A stretch of 64,000 bases of DNA from Arthrobacter sp. StoSoilB5 (GTDB lineage Bacteria > Actinomycetota > Actinomycetes > Actinomycetales > Micrococcaceae). Under the pieces are notes generated by a model. That model had not been told where the DNA came from, did no database searches, and saw nothing but the letters and a program-made list of their open reading frames with translations. The stretch is from contig NZ_AP024646.1 of NCBI RefSeq assembly GCF_019977235.1, forward strand, positions 3,348,001 through 3,412,000, given 5' to 3'. The number at the start of each line of letters is the position of its first letter. Positions within the stretch are counted from its first letter, which is position 1. The position numbers and the translations under genes are program-made. This document shows, piece after piece, positions 25,880-34,069 of the stretch.

Positions 25880-28441
25880 TTGCCAGGCCTTAACCTGACG
25901 CGCGACGAAGCCGCGCAGCGCGCTGAAATACTCAATGTCGAGTCCTACAACGTCACCTTGGATCTGACCAAGGGAGCCTCGGTCTTCGGGTCCACAACCG
26001 TGGTGAAGTTTTCGGCAAAGGCCGGAGCCTCGACGTTTATCGACGCCGTAACCGACACCGTTTACAGCGTTACCCTGAACGGCACCGAACTGGATCCGGC
26101 CGAGGTATCCGACGGTGTCCGAATCCAGCTTCCAAACCTTGCTGCCGACAATGAGCTCGTGATCGTCGCCGATGCACGCTACATGAACACCGGCGAGGGG
26201 CTGCACCGTTTCGTGGATCCGGTGGATGGGGAGGTCTACCTCTACACCCAGTTCGAGGTTCCGGATTCCCGGCGAATGTTCGCTGTCTTCGAACAGCCGG
26301 ACCTGAAGGCCAGCTTCACGTTCACCGTCACTGCTCCCTCGCACTGGGACGTCGTCTCCAACTCTGCCACGCCTGTCCCTGTTGAAGCTCCGGCCGGCGA
26401 GGACGGCGGGGCCAGGTCCGTGTGGGAATTCGCTCCCACCCCGCGTCTGTCCTCCTATGTCACCGCGCTGATAGCCGGACCCTATCAATCAGTTCGTTCG
26501 GAGGTCACTGGTTCGGACGGCAGGGTGGTTCCGCTTGGCGTATTTGCCCGCAAATCGCTGATGCAGTACCTGGATGCGGAGAACATCTTCGAGCTGACCC
26601 GCCAGGGCTTCGAATTCTTCGAGGCGCAGTTCGGCTGCCCGTATCCGTTTGAGAAGTACGATCAGCTGTTCGTACCGGAGTTCAACGCGGGCGCGATGGA
26701 AAACGCTGGTGCGGTGACAATCCTGGAGGGCTACATCTTCCGCGGCAAGGTCGCAGGCGCACAGATCGAACGCCGTGCCATCACCGTCCTGCACGAACTC
26801 GCGCACATGTGGTTCGGGGACCTGGTGACCATGCGCTGGTGGAACGACCTCTGGCTCAACGAGTCTTTTGCCGAGTACATGTCCCACCTGGCTGCCGTGG
26901 AAAACACCGCCTTCGACCGGGCCTGGACCACGTTTGCCTCCGTGGAGAAGTCGTGGGCCTATCGCCAAGACCAGCTGCCCACCACGCACCCGATCTTCGC
27001 GGAAATCAACAACCTGGAAGACGTGGAAGTCAATTTCGACGGCATCACCTACGCCAAGGGCGCCTCCGTGCTGCGGCAGTTGGTGGCTTGGGTTGGACCG
27101 GAACAGTTCATGTCAGGTGTGCGCACGTACTTCGCCAAGCACGCATGGAAAAACACCGAACTTGCTGATCTCATGGTGGAACTCGAAGCCGCAAGCGGCC
27201 GTGACCTGGACGTATGGGGCAAGCTCTGGCTGGAAACCGCCGGCGTAAACACCCTGGCTCCCGAGGTGGACGTGGAGGAAGACGGCACCATCACCGCGTT
27301 CAGCATCCTGCAGACGGCGATCGATGAACAACCCACGCTGCGCCCACACCGCCTTGCAGTGGGCTTCTACAACCTTTCCGAAGAGGGCAAGCTGGAGCGG
27401 ACGCACCGCGAGGAGCTGGATGTCGAGGGCCACCGCACCGAAGTCCCCGTCCTGACAGGCCTCGCACGCCCGGACCTCATCCTGCTCAACGATGACGACC
27501 TGGCCTACGCCAAGGTGCGCCTGGATGCGCACTCGCTGGCCACGGCCAAAGCGCATCTCAAGGATTTTGCAGCCAGCCTGCCACGCACGCTGGTCTGGGG
27601 TTCTGCATGGGACGCAGCGCGCGACGGGGAAACTCCTGCCCGCGGCTACGTGGAACTGATCCTGGCAAATATCGCAGAGGAAACCGACTCTTCGGTGATC
27701 CTCGTCCAACTGCGGCAGCTGGCTACAACGCTGACCTACTATGTAGCGGCCGAGCACAAGCTGGACGCTACGATCGCGGCAGCAGACAAGCTCTGGGAAC
27801 TCGCTTCGGCGGTGGAAGCCGGCTCCGACGCCCAACTTCAGTTCGCGAAGTCCTTCGCGCAACTTGCACGCAGCGCAGACCAACTGGACCGCATCCAAGC
27901 CCTGCTTGACGGAACCGACACCCTTGAAGGCCTCACTGTTGACCAGGACATGCGATGGGAGCTGCTGACCGCCTTGGTGGCTGGCGGCAGGCAGGGCCAG
28001 GAGCGCATCGACCAGGAGCTCGCCCTGGACAACACCTCCACAGGCCAAAACGCCGCAGCACAGGCCAAGGCCGCAATACCCACAGCGCAGGCCAAAGCCG
28101 CAGCGTGGGATTCCATTGTGGTCAAAGGCGAACTCTCCAACGCCCTCCAAGCCTCAGCGGTGGCTGGCTTCATGCGGGTGCCGGACACGGCCCTGCTGGA
28201 GCCTTACGCGGAAAAGTACTTCGAAGCGGTCCCGGGCATCGTCAAGGAACGCACGCACGCCCTGGCCCAGCAAATCGTTGTGGGCCTCTACCCGGCGCAA
28301 CTCACTACCCAGGCCACGGTGGACCGCACGGACGAATTCCTCGCATCCCTTCCGGAGGACAGTGCAGCGTTGCGCCGCATGATGCTGGAAAACCGTGACG
28401 GCGTGGCGCGGGCGCTCCGTGCACGGGCCGCGGACGTCTAG
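25880..28441 (+). CDS. pepN: Aminopeptidase N (M1 family)
   Basis: This zinc metallopeptidase removes N-terminal residues from peptides in the cytosol. The 853-residue product contains the substrate-binding GAMENAG motif near residue 272 and the zinc site HELAHMWFGD followed 18 residues later by NESFAEY. An ERAP1-like C-terminal helical domain completes it. The TTG at 25880 is preferred because GGAGG precedes it and the protein then begins MPGLNLTRDEA as in relatives; an upstream in-frame start lacks support. IS-B is inserted right at the stop codon, but the target duplication preserved TAG. Confidence 0.97.
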   Translation: MPGLNLTRDEAAQRAEILNVESYNVTLDLTKGASVFGSTTVVKFSAKAGASTFIDAVTDTVYSVTLNGTELDPAEVSDGVRIQLPNLAADNELVIVADARYMNTGEGLHRFVDPVDGEVYLYTQFEVPDSRRMFAVFEQPDLKASFTFTVTAPSHWDVVSNSATPVPVEAPAGEDGGARSVWEFAPTPRLSSYVTALIAGPYQSVRSEVTGSDGRVVPLGVFARKSLMQYLDAENIFELTRQGFEFFEAQFGCPYPFEKYDQLFVPEFNAGAMENAGAVTILEGYIFRGKVAGAQIERRAITVLHELAHMWFGDLVTMRWWNDLWLNESFAEYMSHLAAVENTAFDRAWTTFASVEKSWAYRQDQLPTTHPIFAEINNLEDVEVNFDGITYAKGASVLRQLVAWVGPEQFMSGVRTYFAKHAWKNTELADLMVELEAASGRDLDVWGKLWLETAGVNTLAPEVDVEEDGTITAFSILQTAIDEQPTLRPHRLAVGFYNLSEEGKLERTHREELDVEGHRTEVPVLTGLARPDLILLNDDDLAYAKVRLDAHSLATAKAHLKDFAASLPRTLVWGSAWDAARDGETPARGYVELILANIAEETDSSVILVQLRQLATTLTYYVAAEHKLDATIAAADKLWELASAVEAGSDAQLQFAKSFAQLARSADQLDRIQALLDGTDTLEGLTVDQDMRWELLTALVAGGRQGQERIDQELALDNTSTGQNAAAQAKAAIPTAQAKAAAWDSIVVKGELSNALQASAVAGFMRVPDTALLEPYAEKYFEAVPGIVKERTHALAQQIVVGLYPAQLTTQATVDRTDEFLASLPEDSAALRRMMLENRDGVARALRARAADV

Positions 28442-28442
28442 A

Positions 28443-29557
28443 TGTAGTGTCCCGGCAGGTTGGTGACACGGGATTGATGTGACGCAATAAGAGGACCTCC
28501 GGGTGTTGTGTGGTGCTTGTCGAGAGCAGTTACACAATCCAGGAGGTCCTCGTGTCCCACTCTAACGCGATCCTTACCCCTGCCGGTCGTCTGAAACTCG
28601 CCCGGTGCGTGGTGGATGCTCACTTGCCGTTGCGCCGCGCCGCCGAACGATTCAATGTCTCCGTGCCGACCGCGGCCCGCTGGGCGGGACGCTATGTCGA
28701 GTTCGGGGAAGCCGGCATGCTGGATCGTCCCAGCCGACCACTGAGCTGCCCGCACCGCAGCTCAGTGCGGATAGAACATCGCGTCGTGGGCCTTCGGACG
28801 TCCAAGCGCTGGGGACCGGCCAGGATCGCTTACCACCTGCACTTGAACATCTCCACGGTCCATCGGATCCTGCACCGCTATCACTGCCCACCCCTGCGTT
28901 TCACGGACCGTGCCACCGGGATCAGGATCCGCCGAGAACGCGCCCGCCGCTATGAATACGCCTGGCCCGGGGAAATGATCCACGTCGATGTGAAGAAGCT
29001 CGGCAGGATCCCCGATGGCGGCGGCCATAGGAGCCTTGGCCGGGTGGCCGGGGAAGCGAACTCCCGGGCCCGGAATCTGGCTGAAGGCGCCCGCACGAAC
29101 AGAGGCCTGCGCCGTGGGTACACGTTCATCCACCATGCCGTCGATGACCACTCCCGCTACGTCTACTCAGAGATCCGCGCCGATGAGACCAAGGAAACCG
29201 CCGCCGCTTTCATGCGTAACGCGATCGCCGCGTTCGCAGCCCACGGGGTGAAGATACAGCGCGTGCTCACCGATAACGGCTCCTGCTACCGGTCTCGACT
29301 CTTTGCCCAGACCTTGACGGAGGCAGGTATCCGACACAAACGCACCAGACCCTACCGGCCCCAGACCAACGGCAAAGTAGAACGCTTCAACCGCATCCTT
29401 CTAGAAGAATGGGCTTACGCCCAGACCTACACCTCAGAAGCCGAACGCCAAGCCTGCTACCCGAGCTTCATCGAGCACTACAATCAACGCAGGCCACACA
29501 CTGCACTCAAAGGCGCCTCACCCATCAGCCGCGTCACCAACCAACCGGGTTAGTACA
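28443..29557 (+). mobile_element. IS-B: IS481-family insertion sequence, 1115 bp, TCTAGA target duplication
   Basis: The element is flanked by TCTAGA at 28437-28442 and 29558-29563. Its ends are imperfect inverted repeats sharing CCCGG, GGTTGGTGAC and CTGATG-like blocks over about 38 bp, beginning TGTA and ending TACA. The duplicated hexamer fits the NCTAGN target known for the founding member IS481. The left duplication contains the pepN stop codon. The transposase gene spans nearly the full length, and its last codons lie inside the right inverted repeat. Confidence 0.94.
28552..29553 (+). CDS. IS481-family DDE transposase of IS-B
   Basis: The 333-residue transposase starts at GTG 28552, directly after AGGAGG. 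It begins MSHSNAILTPAGRLKLA as in classical IS481 proteins, with a helix-turn-helix AAERFNVSVPTAARWAGRY near residue 30. The DDE core has the first Asp in IHVDVKKLG, the second in LTDNGSCY and the Glu in GKVERFNR, followed by HYNQRRPHTAL. No frameshift or stop interrupts it, so it should be active. Confidence 0.94.
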   Translation: MSHSNAILTPAGRLKLARCVVDAHLPLRRAAERFNVSVPTAARWAGRYVEFGEAGMLDRPSRPLSCPHRSSVRIEHRVVGLRTSKRWGPARIAYHLHLNISTVHRILHRYHCPPLRFTDRATGIRIRRERARRYEYAWPGEMIHVDVKKLGRIPDGGGHRSLGRVAGEANSRARNLAEGARTNRGLRRGYTFIHHAVDDHSRYVYSEIRADETKETAAAFMRNAIAAFAAHGVKIQRVLTDNGSCYRSRLFAQTLTEAGIRHKRTRPYRPQTNGKVERFNRILLEEWAYAQTYTSEAERQACYPSFIEHYNQRRPHTALKGASPISRVTNQPG

Positions 29558-29620
29558 TCTAGACCGATTTGGTTGAAATGCCCCTGCGGACAGTCAGTGG
29601 CGTCTGGCTAGACTGTCCGC

Positions 29621-30100
29621 ATGGGCCTCAACGAACACCACTACGCACTGACCGTCCGCTGGACCGGAAACCTTGGCGAAGGCACTGCAAATTACAGGGG
29701 ATACTCACGTGACCACGACGTCGAAATCCCGGGCCTTCCCACGCTGAAGGGCTCCTCTGATCCGACGTTCCACGGCGACCGGACGCGTTACAACCCCGAG
29801 CAACTCCTGCTTGCCGCCTTGTCCCAATGCCATATGCTCTCCTTCCTGCACGTGGCCGTACGGCATGGCGTAGTAGTGACGGCCTACGAGGACCAGGCGG
29901 AAGGCCTCATGAAGCTCAACCGCGACGGCAGCGGCCAATTCGAGAGCGTGACCCTGAGGCCGCACGTAACCATCAGCGACCCCTCGCAGTCGGCCCTCAT
30001 GCCGCAACTTCACCACGAAGCCAACCAAGTTTGCTTCATCGCCCGCAGCGTCAACTTCCCCGTGCTGCACGAGCCAGTCACGACGGCCGCAGCGGCCTGA
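29621..30100 (+). CDS. OsmC family protein
   Basis: OsmC/Ohr-like proteins are dimeric peroxidases that reduce organic hydroperoxides with a cysteine pair. The 159-residue product has the first Cys in LSQCHML near 71 and the second in NQVCFIAR near 134, with NPEQLLLAALS before the first. The N-terminal pattern (YALTVRWTGNLGEGT) is of the YhfA/OsmC-like branch rather than Ohr. A TAGACT hexamer lies about ten bases before the ATG, so the message may have a very short leader. Substrate preference is not known. Confidence 0.9.
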   Translation: MGLNEHHYALTVRWTGNLGEGTANYRGYSRDHDVEIPGLPTLKGSSDPTFHGDRTRYNPEQLLLAALSQCHMLSFLHVAVRHGVVVTAYEDQAEGLMKLNRDGSGQFESVTLRPHVTISDPSQSALMPQLHHEANQVCFIARSVNFPVLHEPVTTAAAA

Positions 30101-30115
30101 GCCTGTGACCTCGCC

Positions 30116-31147
30116 TTAGGCCTGTTGTTTCCCGAGGAGTCCCACCAGCCTGCGTTCGGTTTCACGGCTTAAGCCAGCCTTGCGCTCCCTTTCCAACCCC
30201 AGGCTGCGCTCGTAGTCCAAGGCGTCCCGCAGGGTCTCCTGCCAGGGCCGCAGTGTCATACCGAGCCCCTTCGCGGCTCGATTTGTCCGCGCCTGGAAGC
30301 CGTCATGGTCCGATGGCAGCCAGAGGGGAAGTGAGTCCGGCCCCGCCCAGTAGTCGACGCCATGCTCCACCAGCCAGTCTTCCTCAGCCCAGATGGTTTG
30401 GGCCGACAGAGGCCTTGCCTCTGCACCTGGCTGCGTCCCCGGACCTGCGGCCATGCGGCGTGACTCCGCAATGTACTCACTGAACGGAACCACATCCCCC
30501 ATGGCGTTGTACGTGCCCGTCCATGCCTTCTCCGCCGCGTGGACGATCCACGTGGCGAGGTCTCGGACATCAATGACCTGGGTGGCATCATCTGGAATGT
30601 CCGGCACGATAACCGGCTCGGAGTTGGCGGCAAAGCGTGCTGGCCAGTAGCCGTAACGGTCAGAGCCGTCTCCTGGCCCTCCAATCAGCCCGGCCCGCAC
30701 AATGTGGGCTTTATGCCCAACCAAGGCGAGTGTCATTTGCTCGATCGCCGACTTCGATTCGCCATACGTTTCCGGGGTACCCGCTTGACCTTCAGGCAGG
30801 GGTTCAAGAAGTGGTGCACTCTCGTCGGCACCGGGAACCGAATGATCGGCATACACCGAGCAACTGGACACAAAGGTCCAATGTCGTGCGCCCGGCCCCA
30901 ACCTTTCCAGGGCATCCCTCGCCTGCACAGGATCCCGGGACACGTCAACAACCGCGTCCCAGCTGCCGTTCACATCCTCATAGGCCGCCCTACCCAAGCT
31001 GCGGTCGCCACGGACCCAGGTAACGCCGTCGGGCGGGTTCGCCTGGGTCCCACGGGCAAAACAGGTGACGTCATGCCCCAAGGCAACCGCCTGCTTTGCG
31101 ACTTCAGCTGACAGGAAGGCAGTACCGCCCAAGACCAGGATGCGCAT
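30116..31147 (-). CDS. NAD-dependent epimerase/dehydratase family protein
   Basis: The 343-residue protein is an atypical extended SDR. It begins with the nucleotide-binding MRILVLGGTAFLSAE, has SSCSVYAD near 93, and YGESKSAIE in place of the YxxxK pair near 130. The C-terminal half (APDSLPLWLP, GLGMTLRPWQETLRDALDYE) resembles reductases fused or related to isoflavone-reductase-like proteins. The substrate is unknown. It is convergent with osmC and divergent from the MscS gene. Confidence 0.88.
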   Translation of the reverse strand: MRILVLGGTAFLSAEVAKQAVALGHDVTCFARGTQANPPDGVTWVRGDRSLGRAAYEDVNGSWDAVVDVSRDPVQARDALERLGPGARHWTFVSSCSVYADHSVPGADESAPLLEPLPEGQAGTPETYGESKSAIEQMTLALVGHKAHIVRAGLIGGPGDGSDRYGYWPARFAANSEPVIVPDIPDDATQVIDVRDLATWIVHAAEKAWTGTYNAMGDVVPFSEYIAESRRMAAGPGTQPGAEARPLSAQTIWAEEDWLVEHGVDYWAGPDSLPLWLPSDHDGFQARTNRAAKGLGMTLRPWQETLRDALDYERSLGLERERKAGLSRETERRLVGLLGKQQA

Positions 31148-31234
31148 ACGGTCACGCTACGGCGATAGGGTTGGAGGTGGACAGAGTGTTCCGCGCCCGG
31201 CGAACACGGGCCGACGACAAGGAGCTATTCCACC

Positions 31235-31897
31235 TTGATCTCCATCCCCCTGGCGGAAACCATCACCATAGAACCGGAGAAAATCGACGTCGTTTCGATC
31301 CTCATCACCGTGGGCGTAGGCCTGGTGGTGTGGATCGTGGCGCGTTTCATCATCCTGCGCATTACGCGGCGAGTGTCTGCGGGCAGTTCCTTCTTCAAGA
31401 AGCCACACTTCAAATGGGTTCAACCCGCCATCCGCGCACTGGACCATGAACGCCGGTCACAGCGCGCCGAAACCATCGGCACCTTGCTGACAAGCCTCGT
31501 GAGCGTCGTCGTTGTAGTGATCGTGATTATCTACGTCCTCAAGTACATGAACGTGGACGTCGCACCCCTGCTGACGAGCGTGGGAATTCTGGGTGTCGCG
31601 ATTGGTTTCGGCGCACAACAACTGATCCGTGACTTCCTGGCCGGCATCTTCATCACCATCGAAGACCAGTACGGAATTGGCGATGTGATCGTCACCAGCG
31701 AAGTGATTGGTACCGTTGAATCAGTGGGCTTGCGCATCACGCGGGTGCGCGCTGAAGACGGAGCCATCTGGTATCTGCGAAACGGTGAAATCCTTCGTGT
31801 GGGCAACCGTTCGCAAGGAGACTACGTTCCGTTGGAGTCGCCGGACACCGACCCCACCGGCGCCGCCGAGAAGGCTGAGGAGAAAGCAAGTGAGTGA
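31235..31897 (+). CDS. Small-conductance mechanosensitive channel (MscS) family protein
   Basis: The 220-residue membrane protein has an N-terminal segment (about 17-40), a second near 85-107, and the pore-lining TM3 with GILGVAIGFGAQQLIRDFLAG near 118. It continues into the MscS beta domain (QYGIGDVIVT, VGLRITRVRAEDGAIWYLRNGEI). It should open under membrane tension and release solutes during osmotic downshock. The start is TTG at 31235, with AAGGAGC upstream. The stop overlaps the globin start by eight bases. Confidence 0.92.
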   Translation: MISIPLAETITIEPEKIDVVSILITVGVGLVVWIVARFIILRITRRVSAGSSFFKKPHFKWVQPAIRALDHERRSQRAETIGTLLTSLVSVVVVVIVIIYVLKYMNVDVAPLLTSVGILGVAIGFGAQQLIRDFLAGIFITIEDQYGIGDVIVTSEVIGTVESVGLRITRVRAEDGAIWYLRNGEILRVGNRSQGDYVPLESPDTDPTGAAEKAEEKASE

Positions 31898-32345
31898 AAC
31901 GAATCCCCAAGCTGGTCAACGACGCCAGCTGATGCAAAACGATCCCTTCAGCCAACCTGCCTACACCGACAGTTTTTACGCAGCCGTGGGCGGTCACGAA
32001 ACCTTCGTGAAGCTGATTGACGTCTTCTACGACGGCGTTGCCCAGGACCCCCTGCTACGTCCCATGTACCCGGAAGAAGACCTGGAGCCGGCAAAGCGGC
32101 GCTTCCTCATGTTCCTGGAGCAGTACTGGGGTGGCCCCACCACCTACAGTGAGGAACGCGGCCACCCCCGCCTGCGGATGCGCCACATGCCGTTCCGCGT
32201 CACTCCCGAAGCGAAGGACCGCTGGCTCTTCCATATGCGGACAGCAGTGGACTCACTGGGGTTGTCGCCCCTTCATGAGGGAACGCTTTGGGATTACATG
32301 GAACGCGCTGCCCTAACTATGGTGAACAGCCCCTCCGCAGTCTGA
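31890..32345 (+). CDS. Group II truncated haemoglobin (trHbO type)
   Basis: The 151-residue protein has the group II truncated globin pattern: FYAAVGGHETFVKLIDVFYDG at the start of the fold (B10 Tyr in FYDG), PMYPEEDLEPAKRRF, the YWGGP motif near 89, and the proximal His in RMRHMPFRV near 105. Such proteins bind oxygen or NO and are linked to aerobic respiration or NO protection. The GTG at 31890 overlaps the MscS stop, and GGAGAAAG lies upstream, so the two are translated from one message. Confidence 0.95.
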   Translation: MSETNPQAGQRRQLMQNDPFSQPAYTDSFYAAVGGHETFVKLIDVFYDGVAQDPLLRPMYPEEDLEPAKRRFLMFLEQYWGGPTTYSEERGHPRLRMRHMPFRVTPEAKDRWLFHMRTAVDSLGLSPLHEGTLWDYMERAALTMVNSPSAV

Positions 32346-32347
32346 GC

Positions 32348-33019
32348 CTAAAAGCCCAGACCCAGGCCAGCGCCCGTGCGGACCAGGACATGGCCACGAG
32401 GACCACTCAGACGGAACCACCGTCCATTCCGGAACAGCTGCTGCTCGCCTGCGCCGAGGAACCCCAAGGCGAAGGCAGCGAAAGCCGCACCAGCAGGCAT
32501 GTCACGGAGGCCGGGCAGCGCCCGTCCCCACACGGCGGCCCGGGCAGTATTCACAACGGCAGCACCGGCGGTAGCGGGCACAACGCCAGCCACCTCTGCA
32601 ATTCCGGCTTCCGCCGCTGACTTGAGATCGGCGTCGGGCACCATCCCCAAGGCTTCCCAACCGCTCCGTGGCGCGCCGACGCCAGCCCATGACTCCGAAA
32701 CCGTCGACGGCGGGATGGGCAACTCGACATCTTCGGCGCCGGAGCGGGCAAGACGGTCCATGACGGACGCGAGCGTCACCGTGACATCGGCCTGCGCCGG
32801 TTCTGCCAGCGCCATGGTGCGCAAACCAAGGATTGTGGGAGTTGACTCGCCAAGGATGCGTGGCCTAAGCACACACACGTAAGCGGCCAACACTTCGCCC
32901 GCGGCCTGCAGTCGGATGGCGCCGTCGTCGATGCTCTTGGCACGGGTGACGTACGTCCTCAGGTCAGCGAGGTCGCGGGGATCGGCAAAGCGGAAGGACT
33001 GGGTCAAGAGGTCTGTCAC
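32348..33019 (-). CDS. Conserved protein of unknown function
   Basis: From GTG 33019 the product is 223 residues, rich in Ala, with no recognised domain. The N-terminus reads MTDLLTQSFRFADPRD. The segment GAGEQQLFRNGRWFRLSGPRGHV lies near the end. The ORF remains open upstream to 33232, but that would overlap the divergent tesB gene, so the internal GTG is preferred although its ribosome site is weak. It is convergent with the globin gene, two bases apart. Confidence 0.75.
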   Translation of the reverse strand: MTDLLTQSFRFADPRDLADLRTYVTRAKSIDDGAIRLQAAGEVLAAYVCVLRPRILGESTPTILGLRTMALAEPAQADVTVTLASVMDRLARSGAEDVELPIPPSTVSESWAGVGAPRSGWEALGMVPDADLKSAAEAGIAEVAGVVPATAGAAVVNTARAAVWGRALPGLRDMPAGAAFAAFALGFLGAGEQQLFRNGRWFRLSGPRGHVLVRTGAGLGLGF

Positions 33020-33082
33020 ATCATCGACTCTACCGGCATGTCCGCGGTTGAGAGGGCTCGGGGGGCCGTCTAGAGTCGAACC

Positions 33083-33988
33083 ATGACTGACACGAACGCT
33101 GGCCTCGAGGTTGAGGCACCCACAGAGGATCCCACGGAAGTGCTCATAAGCCTGTTGGACCTGGGTGACTTCGACGGAGCCCGGACCAATGAGGACATCT
33201 TCCTTGGACCGTCCCAAAAACAGCCCAGGCATCGTGTCTTCGGCGGCCAGGTTTTAGCCCAATCCATGATGGCCGGCATGCGGACCGTGGAACCGGACCG
33301 CGTGGCCCACTCCATGCACGGCTACTTCCTGCGCCCCGGTGACGCCAATAAGCCCATCACGTTCGGTGTGGAACGGTTGCGTGACGGTCGGTCTTTCTCG
33401 GCACGGCGCGTCCATGCTTACCAGGACGGCGTTCCCATCCTTTCCATGATTGCCTCGTTCCAGGTTGAAGATGAGGGCGTGGATCACCAAGCGGCCATGC
33501 CCCAAGGCATTCCGGACCCCGAATCCTTGCCCAGCACCGCAGATCTCCTGGCTCAATTCGATCACCCTCTGGCCAGGCACATGTCCTCCGAGCGGCCGTT
33601 CGACGTCCGTCACATCGATCCTGCGCTCTACGTATCACCGCCAACCGAGCACGTGGCCACCAACGCCGTGTGGATGAAAACCATGGGCCCCTTGCCGGAC
33701 GACCCCAAGCTGCACAGGGCCGCGTTGGCCTACGCCAGCGACTACACGTTGTTGGAACCCATCCTCCGCAAACACGGCCTCGCGTGGATGACACCGGGCA
33801 TGAGCGTCGCCAGCCTCGATCACGCCATGTGGTGGCATCGGCCCGTCCGGGTGGACGAGTGGATGCTGTACGTCCAGGAGTCCCCCAGCGCCCAAGGCGC
33901 ACGCGGCCTGGCCACCGGGCGCATATTCAACCGCGAAGGCATTCACGTCGCAACCGTGGCACAAGAGGGGATGGTCCGGATTCCGTAG
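33083..33988 (+). CDS. tesB: Acyl-CoA thioesterase II (TesB-like)
   Basis: The 301-residue enzyme is a double hotdog thioesterase that hydrolyses acyl-CoA to free fatty acid and CoA. The first hotdog contains VFGGQVLAQSMMAG and HSMHGYFLRPGD, and the second contains SLDHAMWWHRPVR with the catalytic Asp and ARGLATGRIFNREG. Length and order match TesB. It is transcribed rightward and ends in a hairpin terminator shared with ettA. Confidence 0.95.
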   Translation: MTDTNAGLEVEAPTEDPTEVLISLLDLGDFDGARTNEDIFLGPSQKQPRHRVFGGQVLAQSMMAGMRTVEPDRVAHSMHGYFLRPGDANKPITFGVERLRDGRSFSARRVHAYQDGVPILSMIASFQVEDEGVDHQAAMPQGIPDPESLPSTADLLAQFDHPLARHMSSERPFDVRHIDPALYVSPPTEHVATNAVWMKTMGPLPDDPKLHRAALAYASDYTLLEPILRKHGLAWMTPGMSVASLDHAMWWHRPVRVDEWMLYVQESPSAQGARGLATGRIFNREGIHVATVAQEGMVRIP

Positions 33989-34015
33989 GCTGCTTTGCGT
34001 TGAAGCGTTAAAGCG

Positions 34016-34058
34016 CAGAGGCCGGTCCGTGATGGGACCGACCTCTGTGTTTGTGTCT
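34016..34058 (+). terminator. tesB terminator
   Basis: CAGAGGCCGGTCC at 34016-34028 pairs with GGACCGACCTCTG at 34035-34047 with one mismatch, followed by TGTTTGTGTCTT. It lies between the convergent tesB and ettA genes. Confidence 0.75.
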
Positions 34059-34069
34059 TGGCGACTGGA

